From: Anastrepha obliqua
Lineage: Eukaryota; Arthropoda; Insecta; Diptera; Tephritidae
Assembly (NCBI RefSeq): GCF_027943255.1
Contig: NC_072893.1
Coordinates: 127,347,784 to 127,411,783 of the forward strand
DNA: 64,000 nucleotides
Direction: 5' to 3'
In this document: piece by piece, positions 48,201 through 61,175 of the stretch
How positions within the stretch are numbered: position 1 is the stretch's first letter
Layout: each line of letters opens with the position of its first letter
The notes under the pieces: model-generated
Databases searched by the model: none
Told to the model about the DNA's origin: nothing
What the model saw: only the letters and a program-made list of their open reading frames with translations
Program-made: the position numbers and the translations under genes

Positions 48201-51000
48201 CTGAGATATAAAATGCGTTAAATACTATGAGAAAGATTTTTTAAAGCATATTAACTCGCTATGTCCTTCTCTATGAAGAAAAATCTTTCTAAACAGTATT
48301 GACAGCTGATTGCCAATTTTGCAGCTAATCTGCCATACATGAAAGGGTAGATTAAATTTGTCGATGTATTGCTAATCACTGCAGAGACTTTTTACTAAAA
48401 AATACTTATTTTTAAAATTATTTTTTGAATTAAAAAAAAAATTTTTTCTTAATTTTTTACTTTTTATATATTTTTTTATTTTTTTTTTTAATTTTTTCTT
48501 ATTAAATTTTTTTATTTTATTTTATTTATTTTACTTTTTTTATTTTTTTATATATTTTTTTTTATTTTTTTATATTTTTTTTAATTTCTTTTTTATCCTA
48601 AGAAGCGTTCAACTTTTATACTTCTCAATCTAAATAGATTTAGACGGAAAACCGTTCACCCAGTCCTCTGTACGACTAAATAAAGTAAAAAATTCTCAGA
48701 TACTTTTTCTCCCCACCTGTGGTCTCCTCCTACCAAAAATTGTCAGAGTATTATTATTTTTTTTTTTGTTAATGCACCTTTTTTCAACCTCCCGCGCTTA
48801 CCTATTTTCTAATTTATTTTTTGCTCTACAAAAGCTGCACTGCCTAGAATAAAGTATGTGTACATATGAATTTGTACTTAAAAAAACTGTGTGCTTGGTA
48901 GCTTAACAAAATGGCCGCATTTCAAAAACAGCTGACTCTGCTATTTTGCGTGATTTACTGCGCCATTCATGTCCATTCATTAATCTAGCCACGCGTTAAT
49001 GCGTGCCATAATTTTTTCTCTAATCGCTCATGCATTCTAACATTATTCTCCTGCTCTCCATTCACTCCAGCTTTCACTGATTCATTTCGTCAGGCTTTCA
49101 TTAATTTCATTCTACCTATGAGTCTCATGCGTTCGCCTACGTTTGCTTGCCTTCTTCAACCACCAAACTTTTGCCACCTTCAGCCCTCAGGCAGCGCTTG
49201 CCGTTGTTCGCTTTGTAATTACTTCAAACAATGTGATGTAAAATTGCGTGTGACACACTCACGTAGCTTTCTATGTGTATGTATGCATGTTTGCTTGTTA
49301 GTTCGCTTTTTACTCCACGGCACCATAGCGCTGTTAATTTTCTCTGACAAGCTACAGCAGCACTTCTTGCGTAGGTACTTTGAATAAGTTTTCTTTGCAC
49401 CCCTACAGCCACTTCTCCGCTCCCAGAACTGCTCCTTTCCATATTATATTCTATTTCTAAGCAACTTTCCGTATTCCTTAATTCGCAGCTGTATAAATGA
49501 GAAAAGTTTCAAGTAAGGTGTTGAGGAAAAGCAAAAGGTCTTAGCACCAAAAATTATCTATCGTATCGCCACGAGCGAGCCTGCTGCAGTTGAAGTAGAT
49601 GAGTTGAAGGCTCGCGCAGCAACTGCTTTTGTTCAATTCTGTCCACTTAACTAACCTTTCAATTTACTTTAAAACTTTACAGCACCATTCCTCGCACCAA
49701 ATTTACCCTTGATAGGTCAGTGAAGTGCTTAAGTACACTTCAGGTTTCAAAGGTGAAACACCAAGCCCCTTAGCAGTAATTCTTGCTTAGTAACAATGTA
49801 AATTTTCTGGAGACTGTAAGAAAGCTAAAATTCTGAAGCATTTAATAATATATCTTACACTCTACAGAAATTTCCATTTGATACCTTCTTAAGTGTGCTT
49901 TTGAGGCTACCAATGGTCGGAGTTCGCTGTTGTCAAGTACGCACCTTTCGAGCTAAGAAGTTGGGGGTTTCGAGTGTCTGAGCAACCGCAGATCTAAGAT
50001 TGTAAAATAGTCGCAGGTAGGCATAAAAACCATTTGACTGGAATATGTGCGAACTTTGGACTTTTCAAAATCAATTTACTTAGAAGCGCTGTGCTGGATG
50101 TGCAGGACAGTCCATCCACAGTTTAAAATTTAAACATTTGTTTTTTTTTTACTTGACCAACTAAAGTAACTTCTGTAATATGTAAGAAATAAATATATTG
50201 TAAAATTACAGAGTTATAAAATGGGTCGCTTTTCGCTTGAGCAAAGTTGGGAAATATTAGAAACGGAAATCAAAAATCGTATAATCAGCTAAAATTATGA
50301 TGCCAATTAGTCGCCTAGACACTGCAGCTTGACTCCATTAAACATTTTTCTGTGAGACGCTTTTAAAGCGTTTCATTAATTATTATAAGGAGTGGACTAG
50401 TAGGTAAGCAAGCGATTAATGAAAGGCAAACCGCAAAGCTAGCGCTCAACGCCATTTTTCATTTAGCTAACAACTCAGTAGCCCACATATTGCACGACAA
50501 TCGTACTATACTTCAGCCTCATACCAGTAACGATGCGAGCAGTAATGAGGATCCTTAGCTGCAGGCTGTACGTAATAAACAGTTCTTAGAATAGAAAAAT
50601 AAGAATAAAAAAATAAAAGAAAAGTTCGGAAAAAGGAAAATGGCAGTGCAGATAACAACGGTGCATAAATTATGGGCTATCGCTTTGATTGAAATTGAGC
50701 CAAAGGCAATGGAGAAGTAATATACGAGTATACAGAAGCATTCAACAATAAACTCCAAAGAAAATGAATACTAAGTATTTACAGTGAGTGCCGCCGAAAA
50801 TCCTGCATCGCTTTTTTTAAGCCATATTAAGCCAAGTTAAGTTTATTAGGTAAGGCAACAATCATGAAGAGAGTTTATATACCAACAAAACTATTATAAT
50901 TGAATTTTTTTAAAGGCTTATGGAAATTCGGAAAATTTTGAATATGTTAGCAGTTTAGCGGCGTTTTATTTAAGGAAAATTGGACAAGTTTAATATTTTT
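48200..51000. other. No gene recognised
   Basis: A T-rich low-complexity block occupies 48410-48600. The rest is ordinary DNA with small frames such as 49118-49387 and 50555-50758 that carry no motifs. Confidence 0.4.
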
Positions 51001-51500
51001 GTTATTTTATTATAGTACTTTATATTCTAACTGAAAGAGAAAAAAAATTTTAGCCCAAAAGAAACATTCCTTAAAAAATCTAATTTTTATATTTGTAAAA
51101 TTTTAATTTTTGTAACACTTCTTTTTATAACATTTCTTTCTTTTATTTAGTAAGTTTTCTTACAAAAACAGAAAATGATTTTTTTTTAATTTGCGATAAT
51201 TTGACATTTAAAATTTGAAGCTTTCAAATTAGTTTTTATAGAAGTTATTTAACCAAAAATAATTTAAGAATTCAATTAAAAATTATAGTTTCTATAAGAT
51301 TTTTAAATTAAATTAAAAAAACTAATAACATTTTTTTTATTATAAAAATTTAAATTTTTACAATTTTTTTCTTTTGATAAAAGTTAAATAGTTTTTATTA
51401 AAAATATTCTAGTTTTTACGAAAATTTAAAATGCATTTTTTTTTATGAAAATTCGAAAAATTTCAAATAGCTTAAGTTATATTTTGTTATATTTTACTTT
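51000..51500. other. AT-only low-complexity DNA
   Basis: Nearly pure A/T sequence without a gene. It leads into the tandem duplication beside it. Confidence 0.5.
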
Positions 51501-52100
51501 CGGGCCAAAAACAATTTAAAAATTGGTTTAAAAAAATTGTAGGGTATATTAAAAAAAAATTTAGGCTTAATGAAAATTAAAGTTTATTTATTTATTTAAA
51601 TTTTGATTTACGAAAGTTGAAATAAATTCAAAATCCAAAATTTCAAATTTTTAAATTAAATGTGGTTATCATTTTAGCAGTTGCTTAACCAAAAAAAAGT
51701 AAAAACTTTCATTTTTATAAACAAATTTAATTTTTATAAATAAATTTGTATTTTTATTTATTTTATGTTTTTTTTTAATTTATTTATAAAAATTAAATTT
51801 TTTGAGCCAAAAACAATTTAAAAATTTATTTAAACAATTGTAGGACTTATTAAAAAAATTTTAGTTTACATGAAAATTTAAATTTATTTATTTATTTAAA
51901 TATTATTTTACGAAAATTGAAAAAAATTCGAAATCCAAAATTTCAAATTAATCGTTTTTAGCATTTTAGCAGTTGCTTAGCCAAAAGCAATTAAAAACAT
52001 TTTTTTCTATAAATAAATTTTATTTTTATAAATAAACTTTTATTAATTTAGTTTATTTATCTTATTAATGTTACTTATGAAAATTCAAAAAGTTTCAAAA
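51501..52100. repeat. Two diverged tandem units of about 302 bp
   Basis: Each unit starts GCCAAAAACAATTTAAAAAT (51502 and about 51804). Each contains TTTATTTATTTATTTAAAT, TTACGAAAATTGAA or a variant, AATCCAAAATTTCAAATT, and ATTTTAGCAGTTGCTTAGCC or its variant. There is no coding capacity. Confidence 0.75.
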
Positions 52101-52119
52101 TTTCAAAATTTCGATTACT

Positions 52120-54340
52120 TTAAAAACGGAATTATTTGGAACATTGCAAACCAATAGTTGTACGTTAGGCTATGGCATTCACTGTAGCTGCGCGTACATT
52201 TAGTTAACTGATATTTTATGCTGTGATAGATGTGAAATTTCGAAGCTTAAAGGCATATGAACACATCATTTTCTACTTGGTACATACACTTTTAGAAATC
52301 ATGTCCGTGTGTGTGTGTGGGCATCACGCTCGTGTCTTCAACCACACACCACCTACCGGAATCAAGTTGCAGCTTTAAACTTATGAGCTGTAACTTTAAG
52401 TGCTGCTGAAGTTGAATTTTCCATGCAACACCATTTCTGCCTCAAGCGGTTCAGTTCAAATTTTTTTTTGCTTCTTACATTCCTTTGTGTCATAAATTTG
52501 TTTACTGCCACAAGCAGTTATTTTTTCGCAAACACACATGCATCCTGCCATATGAATATTCCCTTGGAAATCTATGAGTTTCCTGCGCGCAACGAGCATC
52601 CTACCTCTCCACGCAACTTCCTTTTTTGCTTAAGAATTTTCCCTGTGCAAAAACTCAACTCGCTCATGTGTGGCATGTTTACGTTTTGGCCTCTTGGGCA
52701 TGTATGTGTATGTAGCTTTGCACTTTTTGCACTTTAGCTTGCATTCCGGGAAATTATTGCTGTCACCTGATTTTTTTCTCCATTTTTATGCAAACACTCC
52801 TACCAACAGCGTGGAGGCAGTTAAACAGTTATATAAGATCACATCTATGTTTGTATGTGTGTTTTGGTTAGTGTTTGCTCGCCCTCGTGTACCCCAATGA
52901 ACTCGCTCGCTTCCTGTGAATTCCCGCTTGTTTATTTACCTCCTGCAGGATATTGAACTCGACTTTTCACTATAACTACTCTGCTGCTCCACTGAGCGTT
53001 GTTTTGTATTGCTGCAGCATTTGCAGCTCAGAAACTCAGCAATTCAGCAGCTGCGTGCTCCAACCTCATTTCATGCACGCTGCACTTGTGGAAATCAGGT
53101 TGCCCGCTTGCTGTCATCCTTAGTGTTGTGCTTTCAATAAATAGTTATTTGTATTTGACCCCACCTTTTTGTGGAAACTCACCACCACTCTGCTCCTCGC
53201 TTCCCCCTCTCCTTATTCTGCATGCATTCTTCTTTCACTATGTACCTGTATTCTCAAAACGTTTCCCTGCTGCTTATTTGCCCCACATTTCACCCTCGTT
53301 CGTGCATAGTATACCGGCCGGCCGGGTTCGAGCTTGAGTGCTTTTAAATTGCAATTTTATGAGACTTTTGATGTTTTCACACCGACGGTCGGGGTTGGGG
53401 CGTTGCTCCGTGGAGCAATGGCATAACTACAAAAAAAAATTATTGGAAAAGTCATAACAATTCACCGAGCGCTCTTTCCTTTCCATACTGAGTATTGCGC
53501 AATAATATAATTTCATTGCGGATTCCGGCTATTCCACTATGGTTTTTTATTTAGTCCAACCTGGGAAACATTTGTAATGCTCGCCTGCACAAGTTTCTTG
53601 TAGACTCGGCAGTCATCGTGGCTGAGAGCAGGATAACAAGAGAGTGAGCTTAGCGCGAAAGTAGAGCGCAGCAGTGCGCCAGGTACGCCATAGCGAGAGC
53701 AAAAAAGGCAGAGTGAGAATTGCTTGTCAAAAATGCAGGGGAAATAAAGTAAAAGAAAGAGAAGATAGACGAAACTTGAGCTACAACACTGACGTGACAG
53801 AAAAGGACAATACAATTCTGGAGGGCTGCTAATCAAAAGCTGTAATTTACAGCAACAAAAACGGCAATAAGAGAGCAGGAAAAGTTAAAGAACTTTGGAG
53901 AATGGAATGCTTTCAGAATAAGAATAACAAGCACTTAAATTTACCACATTTTCACGTATGCGTTGAGTGTATTGCCACTATAGAATTGCACTTATTTGGG
54001 TATTAGCAAGACAGAGCAAAGACGATAACAAAAAACTCTCACGTTCACTAGGTATAGAGGCCTTTCTCTGAGCGCATACAATTAAGTCTCCAGCATCACA
54101 TATGATTGTATCTTATACGTAACTTTAACCCAGTCCATACAGCTTCACCTTCCCTATCTCACCAGTGGCACGAATTTTGAACTATTTTATTTAGCTTTTG
54201 TCGAAACAAAATATGTTATTTTGGGAAGTGTTCCGACATTTGCAATTCATATATATTGGCCTGATTTGTGCTATTTTCTAATAAGAGAAAAATGTCTTCA
54301 TTTTAACAGAAAATCTGATGGTATTAAGCGCTGAGTTGCT
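52120..54340. other. No gene recognised
   Basis: More balanced DNA with several frames of 75-112 codons (52423-52737, 52670-52900, 52999-53337, 53537-53836 minus) that lack motifs. A small perfect hairpin TTGCTCC-GT-GGAGCAA lies near 53403-53418. I cannot support a gene. Confidence 0.35.
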
Positions 54341-54343
54341 CTT

Positions 54344-55489
54344 ACTCGACGGTCTATTCGAAACATTAAGCTCCAAGGGCTCTCATTAATTTGAGGACCC
54401 CTGCCTGGACCTGTTGAATAAATTCTGCAGATTGGACAGTGTCAGGACGTTCCTTGTGTTTTTTTTTGCGTTTTGCAACAGATTCTGCATATCCGTCTGA
54501 TGTTTCCAATTCATGGCAAACCTTATGAATGAATTTAGTAGTTTTCACTTATAGAGGCGATAACCGTGTGTCTCTGCATTTCTCATTTAAGTTTTAGTAC
54601 TTCATGAGCAAAATCCCCTACCCATCCCTTCTCTGTTTTCTGTACAGCATAACTTCTCCAAGGTAGCCATGAAATGCCGCGCGTCTCTTAACGAGATGGC
54701 TGAGTCATTTCACCTAATGATAGCATGGGTTCCTGGCCATTCCTACATTGAGGGGAACTGCAGAGCCGGCGAACTAGCGAAAATCGGTACCAAATTGACT
54801 GATGAGTACATAGACAATTATATAGGAATACCCTTGCAAACATGTAGACTCCGTATCCGCGCGGAAAGTGCAAGAGTAACGAATGAAAGATGGCGTAACG
54901 AAACCACTTGCAAAATCGCCCGACAGATGTGGCCGACTTTCAATGCTAAACGCACAGAACTTCTACTAAGAATAGATAAGCACAGTCTTAAAACCCTGAT
55001 TTCAGTTATTACGGAGCACTGCCTAATCGATAGGCACGACCAGAGAATGGGTGTGCGAACACATGACTTCTGTAGAAGTTGTCTAGACGAAGAAGAGAAA
55101 GAGACGATCTCGCACCTTCTGTGTCACTGTCCTGCTCTATCCGGACGTAGACTCGCCATTTTGGGACATTTCGGACATTTCTTTAACGAATTAGAAGACC
55201 TCGGCCCTGTCGAAATTAAGGATCTTGCGAATTTTTTGAATAGTACACATTGGTTTAAGGAGAGATAAGGGCTAGTTCTCCACACGGCATCACAATGGAC
55301 CATTAGCCTGAATGTGTCCTACAATGGACAATCGCTTGAACCTAACCTAACTTTACTAAAACTATTCCAAATCCTCGCACATCCCAACTTCAAGGTTGCA
55401 CACATTTTCGCTCTCAACTTGGGTTCAGTTTCTTTAAATGCCATTAATGAGAGCCCTTGGAGCTTAATGTTTCGAATAGACCGTCGAGT
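54344..55489. mobile_element. Element or cassette bounded by a 47-bp perfect inverted repeat
   Basis: The 47 bases at 54344-54390 (beginning ACTCGACGGTCTATTCG) recur as an exact reverse complement at 55443-55489. The 1.05-kb interior contains a 60-codon minus frame of unknown identity (54366-54548, ending QQVQAGVLKLMRALGA) and the LINE RNase H fragment. Perfect identity of the arms against a decayed interior suggests a recent event: a fold-back type element, or an inverted duplication around the LINE tail. No target-site duplication was seen outside the arms. Confidence 0.6.
54669..55268 (+). pseudogene. RNase H end and C-terminal domain of an I/LOA-type LINE
   Basis: A 199-codon open frame begins inside RNase H, with MIAWVPGHSYIEGNCRAGEL at about residues 17-36. 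The family normally has GNExADELA, so the last catalytic Asp is replaced by Gly. The C-terminal domain follows with LLLRIDKHSLKTLISVITEH, RMGVRTHDFCRSCLDEEEKE and SHLLCHCPALSGRR, including a Cys-x2-Cys...His-x3-4-Cys cluster. The last residues (FLNSTHWFKER) are the usual ORF end. No RT remains, so it is a 5'-truncated fragment with a well-kept frame, younger than the copies at 43.5 and 59.3 kb. Confidence 0.85.
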
Positions 55490-55499
55490 GCTCTATGAA

Positions 55500-57600
55500 G
55501 ATCTGTGGTATAAATGAAGAGCTGTGGTATAAAGACCCTGCAACCAAAGACTTCAAACTACTGGATTACTACGTATGGTAGTTGAGCATTTAAACAAAGA
55601 GCATCCTCATAACAACATTTATTAGCTGAAGACTGCAATTTATAACGTTTTAGTCAATATGAATAATAAGCATTTGATTCGGGCATGCAATTCTTTCCGA
55701 ACCTGAACCCAAGAGGTTATTACAGCTAAAGAAATTCTATTGAACTATTTTTTTTTTTTTTGATATAATAAGCTAATTGTGTGTAAAAAAATACTAGAGG
55801 TTTCATACAATTTTTTCAAAATAAACTTTTTTCCAAATAAAATAGTTAGTTTTACTCTCAAGTGGTCTTCAAATACCTTACGCACCCGGTATATATGTAA
55901 GCATGTAACAAAAAATGTTCCCATGTTGCACAATTCCAGTCTAGTCGAATTTTGAAGAAAATTCAACAAATAAATATTGAGATTTTTTAAATAGTTTTTC
56001 AGCGCAATAGCAAAACTTCCGCGGTACATATGTACCACTCACCACCAAAGTGTTAAGCAAATTTTATTACTCGCTCGCCCAACTGATTATTATTTTGGTG
56101 GCCTCTGCACAACTGTTTTGCTCACTCACTGCCATTTACGCACCCAGCATTGCTTTGGCTCTCACGCGGGCTGTCATTCCCTCTCCTCTCTCTCTCCCTC
56201 ACACACGCACATTTCACGACACTCTCTTGCCCACCCATTAAAGCTTCGCTAAGGCTCAGCGTTGCTAGCGTAGCGCATTTATTGAAGCGACAACTGTAAA
56301 AGCTGCACAGCGGCACACCCAAAAGTTGTCACACATTTTCGAATTACGAATAGATAGGCATACACATGCATACACGTTTGTGTAAGTACCAGTGCATGGG
56401 CTGCAATAAGCAAATATGTTTTTAGTAAAATTTTTGTATGAACTTTATTTTTTTACTGTTATCAATGTAAGCCTGTTGTTTTTTTTTTAGTTAATTCAAC
56501 TTTCCTTTTACTCTTCTAAAAACCACTTGAGCTCTGCTCCACAAAATTTCATTTCACTTTTCGCTTATTAGCTACCAAAAATACACACTTCACTCGTTTT
56601 AGTGCTTAATTCCGTAGCACTCATACTTGCAGGACTCCATCAACCATAAATAAATAAATACACATACATGCATACACACATACATATGCACTATATCCGT
56701 ACTTCATCCATACTTTCACCCGCCCATTTGTGTGCATTTCGAGCGCTGCCTCCAAAACTTAATTAATGCTGCACAAGTGCACTTAAAAGCCTTGTTGACA
56801 GCCTGCTTTTGCAATAACTCTTTGAAAAGCTTTGCGAAAAAAGCAAATTTCGATATATAAATAAAAGAAATGTACATTCAAGCTGAAAATGGGGGTTGAC
56901 CAAAAATGTCCTCTGTGGAAAAAAGTTTAGCTATTCAAAGCGTTACAAAAAATACAGCCAGATGAAAAAAACAGGGAAACACATTTCAAAAAATTCAGCA
57001 AATGAAAGATTTTCGAGTGCTTTTGTACTTCAAGCATATTTTGGCAAATGTTAATTGAAATGGACGACTGGTCAGCATCAGATCCTTGCAACATAACAAG
57101 TAACACTGGCTGCCTGGATGGGTGGCTGGTAGGCGACCGAGGTGTGGGTTGTTTGTTTGAGTGCTGAGTGCTTTCAGGGTGGATACCAGGAAACGACTGG
57201 GTAAACAAGTTGCATTTTAATCATGCTGCATTTTTTTGTTCGTTTCTATACATGAAGGAAAGATTACTACAGGAAGGGGAGAGGCGGAGGCTGTCAGAAT
57301 AGAAGAGCATAGAAAAATTTTGAACACCAAATGGGTCTGCCAGTTGCATACACAAAACACATGGTTAGGGCGCTTGAAGTAGCGCGGCGCAGCTTATGCA
57401 AAGTGGCTACAAAGCGGTTTTTTCACAGTGAACTTATTGACGTTGAATTGCGTAGCCTGCTTTTAGGGAGAGGTTTTTTTGTAAGGTGTTTTTGCACGGT
57501 TTACCTGCGCGAGGTACCTGATTTTATTTATTTCGATATTGGGTTGTATTTGAAAGCCGCGTTCTGTTTTTTTATTGTTGTTATCTCTAAAATACAATAC
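55500..57600. other. No gene recognised
   Basis: Ordinary AT-rich DNA. A tandem duplication of a GAAGANCTGTGGTATAAA word lies at 55497-55535. Frames such as 55745-56038 minus, 56927-57208 minus and 57331-57609 plus show no motifs. Confidence 0.4.
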
Positions 57601-57614
57601 ATTTTTTAAAGACA

Positions 57615-58085
57615 ATGGTATTACATCAAGAGAGAAGAGGGAAGAAATAAGGGAGAGTAGAGAAAGAAAAAAACATAAAGAAACAGAGAGAAAGAGAAAA
57701 GAAAAACCAAAAACTTGAAATCTGAAATCTGAAAGGTCGAGGGCAATAAAAAGAAAAACAGAAAGTTGAAGGAAAGAATATATAGAAAAGAGCAAAGATG
57801 GAAGGAGAAATAAGAAAGGTGCAAGAAGAAAGATGAAAGGAAAAAGAAGAGAAGAGAGAATAAATAAATAAATAAAGAAAGAAAGTACCATATTAAAGAA
57901 GAAATAACGAAAAAGCGATAAAGAAGAACAAAGAAAAAAGGAGGATGAATAAAAAAGGTTTAAAAAAGACGCAGTAAAAATAAAGAAATAGGAAGGCATA
58001 TGGATGATAAACAAGAAAAAAAAGGATTTGAAAGATAAGAAAGGATGAGTTAAGAAAACAAAAGGAAAAAAAATTAAATAAAACA
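57615..58085. repeat. Polypurine tract, about 470 bp
   Basis: The plus strand is overwhelmingly A and G (GAAAGAAAA, AGAAGAGAAG and similar). It has a TAAATAAATAAATAAAGAAAG patch near 57860. Translated from the other strand it gives a 211-codon Phe/Leu/Ser frame (57463-58098), which is an artefact of composition. Confidence 0.9.
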
Positions 58086-58098
58086 CTTTTTCTATCAT

Positions 58099-58204
58099 TT
58101 TGCTGTTTCACGATAGAATAAAAGGCGCAGATATTCGAAGATTCGAACGTTCACACTCCCGAATGATAGTCACGGACCAACCCATTCGGCTTCGGGAAAC
58201 GCCG
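58099..58204 (-). repeat. SINE family B, tRNA-like head fragment
   Basis: The plus strand carries GATTCGAACGTTCACACTCC, GATAGTCACGGACCAACCC and ATTCGGCTTCGGGAAACGCC, matching the head of the full copy at 61400-61500. Read on the minus strand this gives a B box (GTTCGAATC) and an A-box-like GAAGCCGAATGGG. The rest of the element is absent. Confidence 0.75.
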
Positions 58205-58209
58205 CTTAG

Positions 58210-59280
58210 TAGTTAAAAAACATCTCATGAAGCAACCATCTCAACCTGCTACAACCCCAGCAGTGTTACGAAATGTTCCACCTCCTCACCATACAAATAA
58301 TTAACACTGTACGGACTTGAGGTAGTGCTGAAATTCACTATATCAAATCTTTTCAGAGAATTTCCATATAAAGTACCCACCGCTAACGAGAGCTGCTACT
58401 TGACTAGGCTAAGAAACTCATTCACCCTTAGCCAAAGATGCGTGCAAGGCACATCCATTCAAAATCACACTACAGTTACTAAAAAAACCACCTTCTACGC
58501 TTTTCTGATCTCAACGCCTCTACGAAATTAAATTAGTTCCACTCAAACCCATACCCACTCTGAAGTCTTTCAGTCTTTTTTCGTATCGAGTGAAGAGCAT
58601 TTGAAAACCCCAAACCTTATTTTCTGTTTCACCCCAATCTGAATTCAAAAAGCCCTTCAAAATCATACCTTTCAGCCAACCTCCTGCTCTTCGCTTTGTT
58701 CACCTGTTTTTGCATAAATAAAACCTGCTTCTGTCCACCTTAGTTGACTGCCGCCTTTTTGTTTCTCTGCCTTTGTCATTTTTCCACGATTTGATCTCCC
58801 CTTACAATACACAGTTATTTACATACCATAAGCACTTGTATTTTCTGCTGTTGTTATCGTTGTTATTTTATTTTTGTTGGCTTAATCTATACTAATGAAT
58901 GTTATTAATAATTCACAAATTGTTTCACTCGCCTGAACACTGAGGAATTTTATTTGTCGCTTTCATACTCTCACCATAATTTGGCCGTGACACTTTGTGT
59001 GAGTATGTATAAGTGCATATGTGAGTGTGTGTGCGATTTTTGTGTGCTTATTAGATTTGCAGACCACAAAAGGATATTAAATTAATGGGGACTTTATCTA
59101 GGTTTTGTTTGTTTGTCATTTGGTTTGAAAGGGTCTGATAGGATATGACGCGAAGCAGGTAAGGGACGGCTAGTGAGCAGTTTCAATGGCAGCGATAATA
59201 TAGACATACTGAGTTTTCAAATGCCTAAAAAATGCGTTTAGTAGAAAGACCAATAATCTGTAAAATTTTTCATTCATATG
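58210..59280. other. No gene recognised
   Basis: Ordinary DNA. A GTGTGAGTATG-like microsatellite patch lies at about 58990-59045. Confidence 0.4.
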
Positions 59281-59289
59281 ACTCTCTTG

Positions 59290-60240
59290 ACCGGTTTTAC
59301 AGTAGCCCATGGTGCCGTTCCAAATCTCCAAGATTTTCTAAAGCTTCGTCTTCGCTATCTCCTGAGTTAGAGGGACCACGGCCTCAAAACGAATAGGACC
59401 TGAGTCTTTCCTAACGATGGAGCAATACAACATCACGGAAGAAATCAGTAAGAAAGAGCAAAGTCCACGGGACTATGGAGCTACACCAAGCCCTGTTCTT
59501 ATTAGAAGGATACAGTCTTAAAACATCTAAACATCTCATGGACCTTCCGAAGAACACACTGAGAATGCTCCCAGGCATGTTCACTGATCCCTGCAGACTA
59601 TCAAGTTTTGTGCACAGTTTAAGGAAATAATCTAATAGCTTCTGTCGTAGGCTGTTCGTACGCTCAGCCCAGTTCCATCTTATGTGTGCTGAAATAAAAA
59701 TAGGGCTTGGATGAGGTATTGCATAGAGTAGAGGGCGCAATAGATTTCAGGTTTCAAATGCACAGCTGAAGTTAACTAATTTTAAGGAATATGGGCCTTA
59801 AGGTTCTTCATCGTAGCTCGATTACCGGTTTAGCCATAAGGGAATACAGCGCTCGATGTATTAGCGAGGCTCATCTTTCCAGAGAGTAGTTCACAAGGGA
59901 ACTTCCATCTTATAGTTTTGCGATGAATCCGTCTCAAGGGTCCCTAGCCAGCTCAGTAGCCCAGCAGTTACCCTCTACACTGCATTGACTAGGAACCCAG
60001 ATGAGCCTAATATCGAAGTATTCAGATGCAGGCGAGAAAAAAGTCAGATTTCGAACGCACAAAAAACGAGCTCAAGGTTCTAATTACCGCTTAGAGTAGA
60101 TATTTACTTTCTCGTAGTAGATATTTACGTGCCTCACAGTAACTAGAAAAGTTAGCAAATAATCCACTGCTTCCTTATTTGCGGCTACCTCCGCTTGGAA
60201 AACACTAACCACAGGCATTTTTTGCTGCTTCCAGGAAATT
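59290..60240 (-). pseudogene. Decayed RNase H and C-terminal region of an I/LOA-type LINE
   Basis: On the minus strand, from about 60225, broken frames read MPVVSVFQAEVAANKEAVDY (conserved Glu region), then LIWVPSQCSVEGNCWATELA (the WVPGHxGxEGNExADELA motif, degraded). Further on comes a 109-codon frame (59411-59740) in the position of the C-terminal domain. Many stops separate the pieces. This is the most decayed of the three RNase H remnants. Confidence 0.62.
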
Positions 60241-60249
60241 ATTATTGTT

Positions 60250-61100
60250 TAAGAAAATTCACTAATATCCGCATACACTGACACCTCCACTCTAGTGCCG
60301 TTATTTGAAAAACTGTCTTCCTGTAAGGCGCCATATTGTCTAGCTTTGATTTGGTTGATTTTGCTTGCCTATTGAGGAACCTCACCTCATGGGAGTATGT
60401 GGCGACGAGACATTTTGTAGATAGTTTACCATTTTATTCAAAGAAGTATCATTGGAATCATTACTTGTTTTGGACTTTCAGAGCAGATGTAATACCAACC
60501 AGCTACTTATACAAATATACACTGTGAGAGCCGGTAATATAAATCTGTGAATGGCTGTCTCATTTTACTGTATTTGGAACATTAAGAGTTAATGGCATAA
60601 CACGATTACAACTAGTTTTGCCAGAAAATCATAATGCATACATATATGTATCAATATACTCACATATACACATATTGCCATGTGTGTGTATGTATGTAAT
60701 TTGAGCTGACGAGATGAACAGCGAAGCTTTAAGGACGTCGTTTGTAAGGCTCTTGCCAACAAAAGAAAATTTGTAATAAAATTTTAAAAGCTAAATAAAA
60801 GGCCAATAACTCACATTTTACGTCTCATTGAATGAGTTTTTGTAATAAACTGAACGATAACAGAGTAAGCGGATATAAGCACAAGATATTTATGGGGCAA
60901 AAAAGGAACAATGAATGGTCGGAGGGCAGCGAAAAGAATTTTTTTGTCCGTGAAAGAGATTAGTAGAAAAGCAAGTTACCTTTATTTTTTTATTAAGCGT
61001 TTTTATTACGCATACTTTTCCAGAAACTTATATTCTTGCAAGTCAAAGAAGCCATATTCCACATCAAATAAGTCATAATAAATACATTTTGCACGTTTGA
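60250..61100. other. No gene recognised
   Basis: Ordinary AT-rich DNA. Small frames only, no RNA gene. Confidence 0.4.
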
Positions 61101-61175
61101 GAAGATTTAAAGAGCTTTTGAAATTTTTAAACTGATTTAGAGATTTTTAGAAGCCTTTTTCAAATCTTTTATGTT
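61100..61175. repeat. First unit of the 62-kb tandem repeat, cut off by a SINE
   Basis: GAGCTTTTGAAATTTTTAAAC and TTTTTAGAAGCCTTTTTCAAA match later units at 61500-62560. The SINE at 61176-61500 separates this stretch from the rest. Confidence 0.55.

Noticed and set aside
50221..50292. MGRFSLEQSWEILE stub resembling a transposase N-terminus
   Set aside because: Only about 23 codons, with no terminal repeat or downstream similarity. Weaker than the stub at 45610.
53395..53425. Short perfect hairpin TTGCTCC-GT-GGAGCAA
   Set aside because: A 7-bp stem is expected by chance in 64 kb, and no surrounding RNA gene is visible.
57463..58098. 211-codon minus frame, Phe/Leu/Ser-rich, looking like a membrane protein
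   Set aside because: It is the translation of a polypurine tract on the opposite strand. Composition alone explains the absence of stops and the hydrophobic look.
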